From a virus, in IMG/VR virus record IMGVR_UViG_3300042539_000943, positions 1 through 39,525 of that record: 39,525 nucleotides of DNA. One strand, given 5' to 3'. Below the pieces are notes generated by a model, which did not search any database, had not been told where the DNA came from, and saw nothing but the letters and a program-made list of their open reading frames with translations. Positions within the stretch are counted from its first letter, which is position 1. Each line of letters opens with the position of its first letter. The position numbers and the translations under genes are program-made. Positions 25,807 through 33,798 of this stretch are shown here, one piece after another.

Positions 25807-27081
25807 ATGGACAATATTATAAGAAAGATATTAAGAGAATATGTTGAAAATTCTTCAGTTGACGAAGCTCAACATATATTCACGAATGAACATGCAAAAA
25901 ATAGATTATATAGTCGATTACTTAATGGTAAATTTCATTTAGAAAAAGTTGTAAATGCTGGTGACCCCAAGGCATTAAATGTTTCCCGACCATACACAAA
26001 AATGGTTGGAGAATACGTTTTACCTGAAGATGTAATGGATAGTATTAAGAATAAAATAGATGAATTATATAAATTTGATTTCCCAAAAGACAAGAAATAT
26101 TTGGTTGTTTTAAAAAAATTAAATATTAATATTGATGACCCAAATATAAAATGGTCAAGTGAGGAAATAAAAAATGAGACAAGTGATGAATCATTGAACA
26201 AAAAAATAATGGGTTTTTACATAAGACCAATTACAGAAAAAGATGATGATAAATTTCATGGTAACATTATATGTGTTAGGATTGATAATGATATTATAGA
26301 AACAATCATGTGGGTGAGAGAATACCAAATTAAAAATAAAACAAAAGAGGAGTTCGGTGGATTTGATGAAATATTAACAATGGATAATGATGTAAAAAAT
26401 ATTAATGATTATTATACCTATGTTGATGATGTGAATTCACAAAGAAAAAAAGAAGAAAATCCAACTCCTCAAAATTACAGATTCGATTCGGATGTTAGTC
26501 GACAACTCAATGTTGCTCGAATGGAGGCCAAAAGAAAAAAGGAAGAAAAAGAAAAATTAAAACAGGAAAAAGAAAAGTTTAATCAAGAAAAAGAAGATAT
26601 ATTAAAAGGTGGTAGATTTGAGTATTCTCTTAGTAGACAATCACTCAGAGAACTTAAAAATATGTTTAAAAGAGATTCGATTCAGTATTATGATGGTGAT
26701 GAATTTGATTCAATGGATTCTTTTGCGTTTTATCCTGATGAATATGATAAACTAATGGATATTCTTTCCGTTAAAAACCTTAATATAACTTATATCGACC
26801 CCAAAGGAAGAAAAAGGACAATAACATCTCCAAGATATGAAAAATACAAAGTTGGTTTATTTGGAATGGGCCACATTCCCGGTATTTTTTCAGAAAAATC
26901 AAATTTTATGACTCCCTATCAAAAAGAATTAACCAATATTATTAATGACCCAAAATTAAAAGAAAGGGATGGTAAAATTTATAATTATGGATTAAGAAGT
27001 ATAAATGATTCAAAACAAGAAAACCAATATTTGTTTGATTTTATTAGAGATAACTATATATCAAGCATTCTTGAGCAATAG
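25807..27081 (+). CDS. Large protein with possible capsid-targeting-like N-terminus and coiled coil
   Basis: 424 residues. MDNIIRKILREYVENSS opens with a short helix and L-R-E; a weaker match to the peptide family. Residues 236-260 (ARMEAKRKKEEKEKLK, QEKEKFNQEKEDI) form a charged coiled coil. The flanking regions (HAKNRLYSRLLNG, RRQSLRELKNMFKRD) are not recognised. The stop overlaps the opposite-strand gene's stop by about 20 bases. Function unknown. Confidence 0.6.
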   Translation: MDNIIRKILREYVENSSVDEAQHIFTNEHAKNRLYSRLLNGKFHLEKVVNAGDPKALNVSRPYTKMVGEYVLPEDVMDSIKNKIDELYKFDFPKDKKYLVVLKKLNINIDDPNIKWSSEEIKNETSDESLNKKIMGFYIRPITEKDDDKFHGNIICVRIDNDIIETIMWVREYQIKNKTKEEFGGFDEILTMDNDVKNINDYYTYVDDVNSQRKKEENPTPQNYRFDSDVSRQLNVARMEAKRKKEEKEKLKQEKEKFNQEKEDILKGGRFEYSLSRQSLRELKNMFKRDSIQYYDGDEFDSMDSFAFYPDEYDKLMDILSVKNLNITYIDPKGRKRTITSPRYEKYKVGLFGMGHIPGIFSEKSNFMTPYQKELTNIINDPKLKERDGKIYNYGLRSINDSKQENQYLFDFIRDNYISSILEQ

Positions 27082-27543
27082 TTCACCCAATACCTCAATT
27101 TTTCCAACCAATTTCTGAAACTCAACTTGACTAATATTCATCTCCTTTTTTGTTGATGAATTAAGTTTTTCCAAGAGTTCTTTGTATTCTTTTTTTGCAT
27201 CTTCCATATTTAATTTACCTTCTGATGCTTTTTTGTAGTATGGAAGTTTAACAACAAAATGGTGATAAGTTAACATGGAAAACCCACCTTTTTCTTTTGC
27301 GTTATCTGATATTTTTTTTGCTCCACCCATTCTGGTTTCCGCAAATTCTTCAAACTTCTCCAATTTTGATTCCGTAATCCCTTTTACTTCCTTATCGTAT
27401 TCTTTGAATCTATCGGGATTTGACATCATTGCATTTTTCGGAAATAATCTTTTTTTTCTGGTGTTCGCAAAGGTTCTAGCTCTTTCTTCGATTTCTTTAT
27501 CGATTAAGTTTTTTAATTGTGATTCCGTAAAAATGTATCTCAT
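27061..27543 (-). CDS. Lysine-rich protein with capsid-targeting-like N-terminus
   Basis: 160 residues. MRYIFTESQLKNLIDKEIEERA matches the KIIITESQLKNLI peptide class, ending in I-E-E. The remainder is helical and basic (KKRLFPKN, KYYKKASEG in parts, KKEYKELLEKL). Such a basic helical body would suit DNA association in a head, as with T4 internal proteins, but no domain is recognised. It overlaps the upstream gene by 4 bases and the convergent gene by 21. Confidence 0.62.
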   Translation of the reverse strand: MRYIFTESQLKNLIDKEIEERARTFANTRKKRLFPKNAMMSNPDRFKEYDKEVKGITESKLEKFEEFAETRMGGAKKISDNAKEKGGFSMLTYHHFVVKLPYYKKASEGKLNMEDAKKEYKELLEKLNSSTKKEMNISQVEFQKLVGKIEVLGELLLKNA

Positions 27544-27932
27544 ATGGTATCTCCAAGATTTTTAATTATTGGATTTTTCATGAATTTATTAAATGTTTTT
27601 CTCAATTGAATTTGTCCCTCATTTAAATTTAAACCAAAATCGGTATTTTCAAATGTTTCTTCTGTACCATACTCTTCCATATCACCTTCCATACCTTTTG
27701 GGTGGTTCATTTTATGAATATCTTCTGGGTCAACAAATTTTCCACCAACAACATCAACATTTAATTTGTTATCAGAATCTTCTCCTGATTTCAATCTATC
27801 ATACATATCACCAGCGGCTTGCAAATCTTCAAAATCGATTTCATCCGCTTCTGGATTTAAATTCATTTCGTTTAATGACCTTCTTTTAATTAGGTTTTTC
27901 AATTGTGTTTCAGTTATTATGATTTTTTTCAT
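27540..27932 (-). CDS. Acidic protein with capsid-targeting-like N-terminus
   Basis: 130 residues. MKKIIITETQLKNLIKRRSLNE then MN is the archetype of the peptide class, ending L-N-E. The body is acidic (ADEIDFEDLQAAGD, GDMEEYGTEETFENTDF). A second L-N-E followed by G (NLNEGQIQLRK) lies near residue 105, so proteolysis could cut twice. An ATATTTAT box is at 27950-27957. Function unknown. Confidence 0.65.
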   Translation of the reverse strand: MKKIIITETQLKNLIKRRSLNEMNLNPEADEIDFEDLQAAGDMYDRLKSGEDSDNKLNVDVVGGKFVDPEDIHKMNHPKGMEGDMEEYGTEETFENTDFGLNLNEGQIQLRKTFNKFMKNPIIKNLGDTI

Positions 27933-27949
27933 TTTGTTGTTTTTTATAT

Positions 27950-27957
27950 ATAAATAT
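27950..27957 (-). promoter_or_regulatory. ATATTTAT box
   Basis: Exact ATATTTAT on the coding strand, 17 bases before the ATG at 27932, followed by TATAAAAAAC. Confidence 0.45.
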
Positions 27958-27983
27958 CAGAAAATTCAACCGGCGCCCGAGGT

Positions 27984-28775
27984 TCAAAAATTAAAACCAA
28001 ATCCAATGGATAGATTGGGAACAGAGATAATTGATAGACTTAGATTTCCATTTAATATGTCTTTATTGTATAAAACCCCAATGGAAATTTGTGGGGTTGT
28101 TATGGACTTGCCCATTATATTATAATACCCATCATTCCCCAAAATATAATATTCGTCAAAATATTGTGGATATTCTCTATAATTCACAATTCCAAATCCC
28201 AAATATGGGACAAAGTCATTTATTTCTTTTCCGTATCCAACGGTAAATTCATAAAATGTCCGGTCGGTTTTAATATATCTATCGTTCCATCTTTTAACGT
28301 CATAGATTGAGATGTTTTCATAGACATAAAAACTGGTTAATGGAAATTTAAAGGTTGAAATAAATCTATTTTCATTTCCAACGGAATAATAAAACCCCAT
28401 TCCGGTTTCATAATTTTTATTTATTGGGAAAGTTATTCCAAGAGTATTTTCAAATGATTTTGATGGTGATTTTTGTCTATTTAATGAATAATTTCCACCA
28501 TAGTTATAATAATTATTTATTTGTGGTGGGTTTATATCATATCTCCATGGAGAATAAATGTATGGTGAATTCCATCTATTATAGATAATTGGAGGGTTGT
28601 ACTGGTGTCTTATTGGTGGTCTATATCGATAATCATATCTATTGTTTTGTGTCCCAGTTGAACCATTTCTTTTTGCAATTTTTTCATTTATTTCGGAATT
28701 TTGTCCAAAAAGAAATAATGGAAATAATAAAAACAAAAAAATGGATTTTATTTTAAAAAATTGTTTCATATACAT
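27984..28775 (-). CDS. Outer-membrane beta-barrel-like protein with signal peptide
   Basis: 263 residues. MKQFFKIKSIFLFLLFPLFLFGQ is a signal peptide ending in FGQ, typical of Bacteroidota. Residues 40-75 are Tyr/Pro/Asn-rich (YRPPIRHQYNPPIIYNRW), and the rest alternates polar and hydrophobic residues with repeated Tyr-ended strands (ETGMGFYYSVG, TVGYGKEINDFVPYLGFGI, SIISVPNLSIGFGFNF). The final Phe is typical of an outer-membrane barrel. A phage-encoded barrel could alter the host surface; the role is inference. An imperfect box (ATATTTAA) lies before its start. Confidence 0.7.
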   Translation of the reverse strand: MYMKQFFKIKSIFLFLLFPLFLFGQNSEINEKIAKRNGSTGTQNNRYDYRYRPPIRHQYNPPIIYNRWNSPYIYSPWRYDINPPQINNYYNYGGNYSLNRQKSPSKSFENTLGITFPINKNYETGMGFYYSVGNENRFISTFKFPLTSFYVYENISIYDVKRWNDRYIKTDRTFYEFTVGYGKEINDFVPYLGFGIVNYREYPQYFDEYYILGNDGYYNIMGKSITTPQISIGVLYNKDILNGNLSLSIISVPNLSIGFGFNF

Positions 28776-28778
28776 TAA

Positions 28779-28786
28779 ATATTTAT
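28779..28786 (+). promoter_or_regulatory. ATATTTAT box
   Basis: Exact ATATTTAT five bases before the ATG at 28792; this decides the start over earlier in-frame ATGs that would overlap the divergent gene. Confidence 0.55.
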
Positions 28787-28791
28787 CTTAT

Positions 28792-30192
28792 ATGAAAATT
28801 GTTGGAAGAATACCGAAAAAACTAAAATTCATGACCATATTAAATGAATTGCATGAACAAGAAATGTCTTTGGAAGAAGTTTCATGGATGAAAGATGTTA
28901 ACGAAAAAATAAGGGAAGGAGAGATACCTTTAACACCAACAATTGTTAAGAAAATTTTGGGTGAACCAAAAATAATTGAAACATTTCATGTTACGGACGA
29001 AATACATCTTGATGATTTTAAAAAAATATTGGGAAAAAGAAACCCAATTTCAACACTTACCTATTTTTCGGAAGAGAGAATAAAAGATGCCTATGGTATT
29101 AAAACATTTGGTGGAATTATTTTTAAGGTTAAAGGAATTTTGGATTTTGCATCCAATTACGATATCATGTCAACCGTTGACCCTTCGTTAAATAGAAGAT
29201 GGATAAGGTCAGATTTGTTGTCACAAAGTTTATCTGTTGAATATAATAACACCAATAGAAGGATTGGGTATCCGAGTTCAACAAATGATTATAAAAAATA
29301 TTTTGAAAATTTATATAGACTTATTGACAAATATAAAGAAACAATACAAGAAAAATTAATTGATTTAATATTTGTATATGGTGTGCATGAAGAATGGAAT
29401 GAGTTACTCGTAAGAAATATACAGGTACAAAGTGTGGCATGGTTTCCACATAGAGTAATGGATAAAGATTCAACACTTCAAAATTTAAAATCAATCACCC
29501 CAAATATTTTTACCTTCAACGATGAAAATGAAATGTTGGAATGGTTTATAAAGAATGGTGGTCATATCGAAACCACAAAATTTAAAGATGAATGGTCAAA
29601 AAATTATGACATTAAATCATTGGAAAAAAACAAGAATTATATCATATATAAAATATTAACCGATAAAAATTATTTGATAAATAACATTGATAATAAAGAT
29701 TTCATAAATACATTAATTACGTTTGACACCCCCGATTTTAGGGTAATTTTTTCCAAATTAAAAAATAAAAATGAAATTTTTAATATTATTAAAATATTTT
29801 TATCAATGGATAAATTTATCGCCAACTACGGATTTAATGTTCGAGATATGATAGATTTGTTCTTGACACAATTTACTGATAACGATGAAAAATTTAATTG
29901 GTTTGTTAATAAAATATTCTCATTGCCAAATGTTTATATTAGTTCTTGGGCCGTTGGAAAATTAATTGAAATCTCTGGTGATAATAGTGAAAAAATGATA
30001 GATAAAATGTTATCATCAAAAAGTTTTTTGCAAAATCTTAGAGAACCATCTTCCGTAAGAATGTTATACCATTATTCGGATGACAAAAAAAAGGTAATGA
30101 ATATTATATCAAATAACTCCACCACGTTTGATGAAGAATGGTGGAAAAATGATAGATTTCTTAACAGGGATATAAAATATAATTTTCTTTAA
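28792..30192 (+). CDS. Putative ADP-ribosyltransferase-like late protein
   Basis: 466 residues from the ATG at 28792. The N-terminus has ILNE followed by LHEQ, a weak (I/L)-x-E site. Residues 63-90 (IETFHVTDEIHLDDF, RNPISTLTYF) then GIKTFGGIIFKV and, near 200, YGVHEEWNELLVRN have the order H, S-T, E expected for ADP-ribosyltransferases of the R/H-STS-ExE class. T4 Alt is a packaged ART, so a head-delivered ART is plausible, but the match is motif-level only. The C-terminal half is unrecognised. The stop overlaps the next gene's by 4 bases. Confidence 0.5.
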   Translation: MKIVGRIPKKLKFMTILNELHEQEMSLEEVSWMKDVNEKIREGEIPLTPTIVKKILGEPKIIETFHVTDEIHLDDFKKILGKRNPISTLTYFSEERIKDAYGIKTFGGIIFKVKGILDFASNYDIMSTVDPSLNRRWIRSDLLSQSLSVEYNNTNRRIGYPSSTNDYKKYFENLYRLIDKYKETIQEKLIDLIFVYGVHEEWNELLVRNIQVQSVAWFPHRVMDKDSTLQNLKSITPNIFTFNDENEMLEWFIKNGGHIETTKFKDEWSKNYDIKSLEKNKNYIIYKILTDKNYLINNIDNKDFINTLITFDTPDFRVIFSKLKNKNEIFNIIKIFLSMDKFIANYGFNVRDMIDLFLTQFTDNDEKFNWFVNKIFSLPNVYISSWAVGKLIEISGDNSEKMIDKMLSSKSFLQNLREPSSVRMLYHYSDDKKKVMNIISNNSTTFDEEWWKNDRFLNRDIKYNFL

Positions 30193-30554
30193 TAAAGAAT
30201 CTGATTGTATTTTTTAAAAATTGTTTGACCTCGAAACCATCGATTGTTTAATTGTGGTGTTGAAAATTCAATAATATCCACAATGGTTAATAAATCATCA
30301 TTGTCCAAATTCTCCAAATGGGGATTATCAAAATATTTGTATCTGGTTTTTTCCAAATCAAATAAAATTGTTTTATATGAATTATAAAATAATTTTAATT
30401 CATTTAATAACTTTTCAATATGCAATAAATGTGGTGATAATCGTTTATCATTAAATGATTCATCCACCTCTTTTAAATAAGCATATAAAATATACTCCTT
30501 ATGTTCAAAATCTATTGGTGATTGAAAATACCAATTAATTGGTAATAACTCCAT
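30189..30554 (-). CDS. Conserved-looking phage protein, unknown function
   Basis: 121 residues. MELLPINWYFQSPIDFEHKEYILYAYLKEVDESF and RLSPHLLHIEKLLNELKLFYNSY (given in parts) look like a conserved family in large phages, but I cannot name its function. This is one of few genes here with a real ribosome-binding site: GGGAGG at 30561-30566, six bases before the ATG. Helical throughout. Confidence 0.6.
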   Translation of the reverse strand: MELLPINWYFQSPIDFEHKEYILYAYLKEVDESFNDKRLSPHLLHIEKLLNELKLFYNSYKTILFDLEKTRYKYFDNPHLENLDNDDLLTIVDIIEFSTPQLNNRWFRGQTIFKKYNQILY

Positions 30555-30583
30555 AATGAACCTCCCATATGGATTTAAAATGA

Positions 30584-31441
30584 TTATTTTCTTTTTCTTC
30601 CCCTAAGAACCTTGTTCCAATTCTTACTGTTCACATCGTTCTCATTAATGATGTTATTGATAACATTTTTTAATTGAGTCTCCGTTATTTTAACCACTTT
30701 CTTATTTTCCCTTAATGGGGTCGAAGCGTTTACACCCTGCACTCTTCTTAATGTTCCTTGATTTGGATTTACTTTTGGCATTGCATAACTCGGTAAATTT
30801 GCAACATCTTGTGTGTTGTCTATGGCCGGTTTTGATTGTGCCATTGGCGCGGTTTTTCTTGTTAATTTAACAAACTGTTCCGCTCTTGCACCAGGAGAAT
30901 TATATTGTGTATTTGTCCCAACAACACCTTTTGCAATAAAGTTAATATTTGTCATACCACTTTCCTTAAGTGCTTTTATCATGTTATTGGCCCTTCTTAA
31001 TGCCAATGCGTTGTTGTCATATCCTTGTGCACTTCCAACCGCAGATGCTCCACCCAATACATCCACCGTTGTTTGTGGTGTAAGACTTTTAACAGCGGTT
31101 AATGCTGTCTGAAATTCTTTGCTGTTTTTATTTATTGTCGATTTTCCTGTGTCAAATAAATTTGAACCCAATGTCATGGTTTGACCTGGTTTCCATACCA
31201 ACTGAGACGGTTGTCTTCCGTGTTGGTCGTTGTATGATTGAATATCTTTTCTCGCATCAGAACCAACCGGTTTATACCCGCCCGTATCCAATGGTTTGTT
31301 TGCATTTTTTAAAAAATCCAAGTTTGGTTTGGTTAAATCTTGCAAAGATTTATTTGTGGGTAAATCTGAAATTCTTTGTTCAGATATTGTTTTACTAATT
31401 AATTTAATAAGTTCAGATTCGGTAACTTTAATTTTTCTCAT
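30584..31441 (-). CDS. OmpA-like domain protein with capsid-targeting-like peptides at both ends
   Basis: 285 residues. MRKIKVTESELIKLISKTISE (1-21) is the N-terminal peptide, ending I-S-E before Q. The centre (about 83-195: LGSNLFDTGKSTI, VDVLGGASAVG, NNALALRRANNMIKAL) is an OmpA C-terminal, peptidoglycan-binding domain. Residues 249-269 (VVKITETQLKNVINNIINE) repeat the same peptide, preceded by TPLRE, near the C-terminus. So the tag occurs twice, as if a second tagged protein had been fused on. A role at the cell wall, in the virion or during lysis, is inference. A near-match box (ATATTTAT with one change) precedes it. Confidence 0.75.
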   Translation of the reverse strand: MRKIKVTESELIKLISKTISEQRISDLPTNKSLQDLTKPNLDFLKNANKPLDTGGYKPVGSDARKDIQSYNDQHGRQPSQLVWKPGQTMTLGSNLFDTGKSTINKNSKEFQTALTAVKSLTPQTTVDVLGGASAVGSAQGYDNNALALRRANNMIKALKESGMTNINFIAKGVVGTNTQYNSPGARAEQFVKLTRKTAPMAQSKPAIDNTQDVANLPSYAMPKVNPNQGTLRRVQGVNASTPLRENKKVVKITETQLKNVINNIINENDVNSKNWNKVLRGRKRK

Positions 31442-31471
31442 GTATATAAATAGTTTTAAACTTTAAAAATA

Positions 31472-32005
31472 TCAAATTATTTTTTCAATATTTTGGATAA
31501 CATTTTTATTCCAAACACAACCCGAAGCAACATCCCAACCATAATACCAATCTAACTCCCTTCTCGCTGGCCACATATATGGTGATATTTCAATTCCACC
31601 ATATGAATTTGAAACTTTTTTCCAATTAATTTGGGTAAATACATGGGTTTTCACACCAAATTCTTTATTAAAAGAATACAGTTTTTCCAAAGTATCAATC
31701 ATTAACATATTTGATTCATTTAAATCTATCTTAAATATGTTATCGTATTCCCAATCGGGCATTTCACTTCGAACCCAATCAATCCAAGAAACACCAATTC
31801 CATACCATAAACCTTTTGGTTTATAACCTATCTCTTGATTATTAAATTCCCTAAAATTGATTGTAGTATCTTCTGTCATAATCAATCTTGATTCGGAATA
31901 TTTGTCCAAAATCAATTGATAACCTTCTTCAGATACTTCGTTAATATCAGAATTAACGGATTTCATTATTGATTTAATTCTATTTATATTTTCTTGTAGG
32001 TTCAT
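31472..32005 (-). CDS. Protein with capsid-targeting-like N-terminus, class NIxRIKxxM
   Basis: 177 residues. MNLQENINRIKSIMKSVNSDINE then VSE is a second peptide class, shared with the gene at 33182. The body has KPKGLWYGIGVSWIDWV, INWKKVSNSYGGIEISPY and DWYYGWDVASGCVWNK, a Trp/Gly-rich pattern I associate with an uncharacterised family. It overlaps the holin gene start by 4 bases. Function unknown. Confidence 0.6.
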   Translation of the reverse strand: MNLQENINRIKSIMKSVNSDINEVSEEGYQLILDKYSESRLIMTEDTTINFREFNNQEIGYKPKGLWYGIGVSWIDWVRSEMPDWEYDNIFKIDLNESNMLMIDTLEKLYSFNKEFGVKTHVFTQINWKKVSNSYGGIEISPYMWPARRELDWYYGWDVASGCVWNKNVIQNIEKII

Positions 32006-32436
32006 TCATCGACATGTTTATGTTTATCAATTTTTTCCAAAATTTCATTTAACAATCCCGATTTTATGTAACCTGAAAGTGATGCATTTTTCATGGCGCT
32101 TATTAATTGGAAAACCATAAATGGAACAATAATAACTTCACTTAACCATGATGTTCCCATAAAACCCTTTTCAATCATTAATACCACAGTTAATATTAAC
32201 AACCAAACAAAAGTGTTTTTTAATATACTTAACGCCTTATGTGTCTTAAAACCTTCCCTCTTTGTTCCAGCAATTATTCCAAAAATCCCATCTAAAAACA
32301 TTACACCAATAACCGCCAAATATTGGTCGGAATTGTTCATGTATAAATTAAAAAAATAAGAACAAATAAAAGCCAAAAGTGCGGTAAATGATGTTGTTAA
32401 AAAAACAAAAGGGTCCGTTAATGAATTCAATTTCAT
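32002..32436 (-). CDS. Holin-like membrane protein (phage_holin_4-type)
   Basis: 144 residues with four predicted membrane segments: about 12-30, 40-56, 70-88 and 98-115. FLDGIFGIIAGTKREGFKTHKALSILKN matches the D-x-x-x-G-I-x-x-A-x-K-x-x...S pattern of the holin 4 family, which forms inner-membrane lesions that let endolysin out. The C-terminal tail is charged. It starts 4 bases inside the upstream gene; translation is coupled. It is 12 kb from the endolysin. Confidence 0.75.
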   Translation of the reverse strand: MKLNSLTDPFVFLTTSFTALLAFICSYFFNLYMNNSDQYLAVIGVMFLDGIFGIIAGTKREGFKTHKALSILKNTFVWLLILTVVLMIEKGFMGTSWLSEVIIVPFMVFQLISAMKNASLSGYIKSGLLNEILEKIDKHKHVDE

Positions 32437-33107
32437 AATGGTTGATTTTCCATTCGATTAAAGAAATCCATAAATGTTTTTTTCGATTCATTTATCATTG
32501 GATTATCTTGATTTTCTGGTTCATTTTGTTGTACCTCTTGATTCATTGCATCGGTCATTGATTTGGTAAGAGATGTATACACATCTTCACCATATCTACC
32601 CATAATATCATTTTCATCACGAAGGTCAATGAATTGTCCTCCCACCATGAACCCAAGAACATTTTTAAGATTAATTGACCTCCATGCTCCTTTTGATGCC
32701 ATTGCTTTCATTTCGTCGGCGTTCATCTCAGGATTTTCATTTCTTAACCTCTTGAGTTCCTTTTTATATGAATTAACATCCACAACCTTTTTAAGGTCAT
32801 GATTCATTTCCACATTCATTTGAGCGTCGGTCTTTTCTCTATCACTTGGAACATATGAACTTAGATTTTTTCTAATCAACATGTGTCTTACCGTTCCGTC
32901 CTTTTTAACAAACGCAACACTCACCATCTTGTTTTTATCGATTGAATCTCTTAATCTTTGAAGGTCATCCCTTTCATTAAACCCCTCGTAATCCAAATCA
33001 TCCTCTTCTAATTGACCTTCATTTAATGGTTTTCTGTAACCGTGTGTTTTGTGTTGTTCGAGAATCTGAATTTTCTCTTCGTCGGTTAAACTAAAGTTCT
33101 TATACAT
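32433..33107 (-). CDS. DUF2693-like protein with capsid-targeting-like N-terminus
   Basis: 224 residues. The N-terminus MYKNFSLTDEEKIQILEQHKTHGYRKPLNE then GQ is a third peptide form. Residues 62-150 (VSVAFVKKDGTVRHMLIRKN, VVDVNSYKKEL, GAWRSINLKNVLGFMVGG) match the KKDGTxR...WRS core of a T4-type phage SH3-like protein family. NPMINESKK near the C-terminus gives another I-N-E. An ATATTTAT box is at 33126-33133. Function unknown. Confidence 0.6.
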   Translation of the reverse strand: MYKNFSLTDEEKIQILEQHKTHGYRKPLNEGQLEEDDLDYEGFNERDDLQRLRDSIDKNKMVSVAFVKKDGTVRHMLIRKNLSSYVPSDREKTDAQMNVEMNHDLKKVVDVNSYKKELKRLRNENPEMNADEMKAMASKGAWRSINLKNVLGFMVGGQFIDLRDENDIMGRYGEDVYTSLTKSMTDAMNQEVQQNEPENQDNPMINESKKTFMDFFNRMENQPL

Positions 33108-33125
33108 TGATTTGATTTTTAATAT

Positions 33126-33133
33126 ATAAATAT
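33126..33133 (-). promoter_or_regulatory. ATATTTAT box
   Basis: Exact ATATTTAT on the coding strand, 18 bases before the ATG at 33107. Confidence 0.45.
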
Positions 33134-33181
33134 CTTATATGTTTAATAATTTAGATTGACGATTAAAAAAAAATTCTTTAA

Positions 33182-33727
33182 TTAAAAATCAGAATCAGGG
33201 TCATCATAGTCAATATCTGACTCTTTTTCTTGAATCTCATCATTAAAATTATCATACATAAATTCTTCTCCTGACATTCCATTACTCAATTGAACCTTAA
33301 GGAAATTTGTAATATCCTTATCTTTGTATAGAACAGTATTACCACTTCCCTCAATAAATTTGGAATATGTTAATCTTGTGATATCGAATTTATATTCCGC
33401 AAAATCCCATGAAGGAGGATAACCCGGGTCACCCCCTGGAAGATACATAACACCGGAACTGTAACTAGACCTACTGGTGTAATTAATATCAAATTCATAT
33501 GTTAAAGTCTCATCCCCCTCTTCGTCCTCAATCATAAACTCCCCATCGAAAGCACTAACAGAATAATCATAAAGTTCGGGATTTTGAATAAACTTATTAA
33601 GAACTTTGGTAATACCCTGCCTAACCTCCAATGAAATCTCGGGTTCAATTGGGTTATCAAATGAACCCTCATTAATGGTGTTCATCATTTGTTTTATACG
33701 TTGAATGTTTTCGTTTAAATTTTTCAT
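33182..33727 (-). CDS. Acidic protein with capsid-targeting-like N-terminus
   Basis: 181 residues. MKNLNENIQRIKQMMNTINE then GS parallels the gene at 31472 and ends I-N-E before G. The body is acidic and aromatic (EDEEGDETLTYEFDINY, MYLPGGDPGYPPSWDF), with a Glu/Asp-rich tail. No family recognised. An ATATTTAT box is at 33745-33752. Confidence 0.65.
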   Translation of the reverse strand: MKNLNENIQRIKQMMNTINEGSFDNPIEPEISLEVRQGITKVLNKFIQNPELYDYSVSAFDGEFMIEDEEGDETLTYEFDINYTSRSSYSSGVMYLPGGDPGYPPSWDFAEYKFDITRLTYSKFIEGSGNTVLYKDKDITNFLKVQLSNGMSGEEFMYDNFNDEIQEKESDIDYDDPDSDF

Positions 33728-33744
33728 AATGTTAAATAATATAC

Positions 33745-33752
33745 ATAAATAT
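33745..33752 (-). promoter_or_regulatory. ATATTTAT box
   Basis: Exact ATATTTAT on the coding strand, 17 bases before the ATG at 33727. Confidence 0.45.
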
Positions 33753-33766
33753 TTTAATAAATAAAA

Positions 33767-33791
33767 AACCCCACCATTTTGGGGTGGGGTT
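33767..33791 (-). terminator. Rho-independent terminator
   Basis: On the minus strand AACCCCACC-7-GGTGGGGTT forms a perfect 9-bp stem followed by TTTTATTT. It ends the gene at 33799-34311. Confidence 0.85.
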
Positions 33792-33798
33792 TGGTGTC

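Noticed and set aside
28642-28791. Longer N-terminus for the ART-like protein
   Set aside because: It would overlap the divergent barrel gene, and an ATATTTAT box stands five bases before the ATG at 28792.
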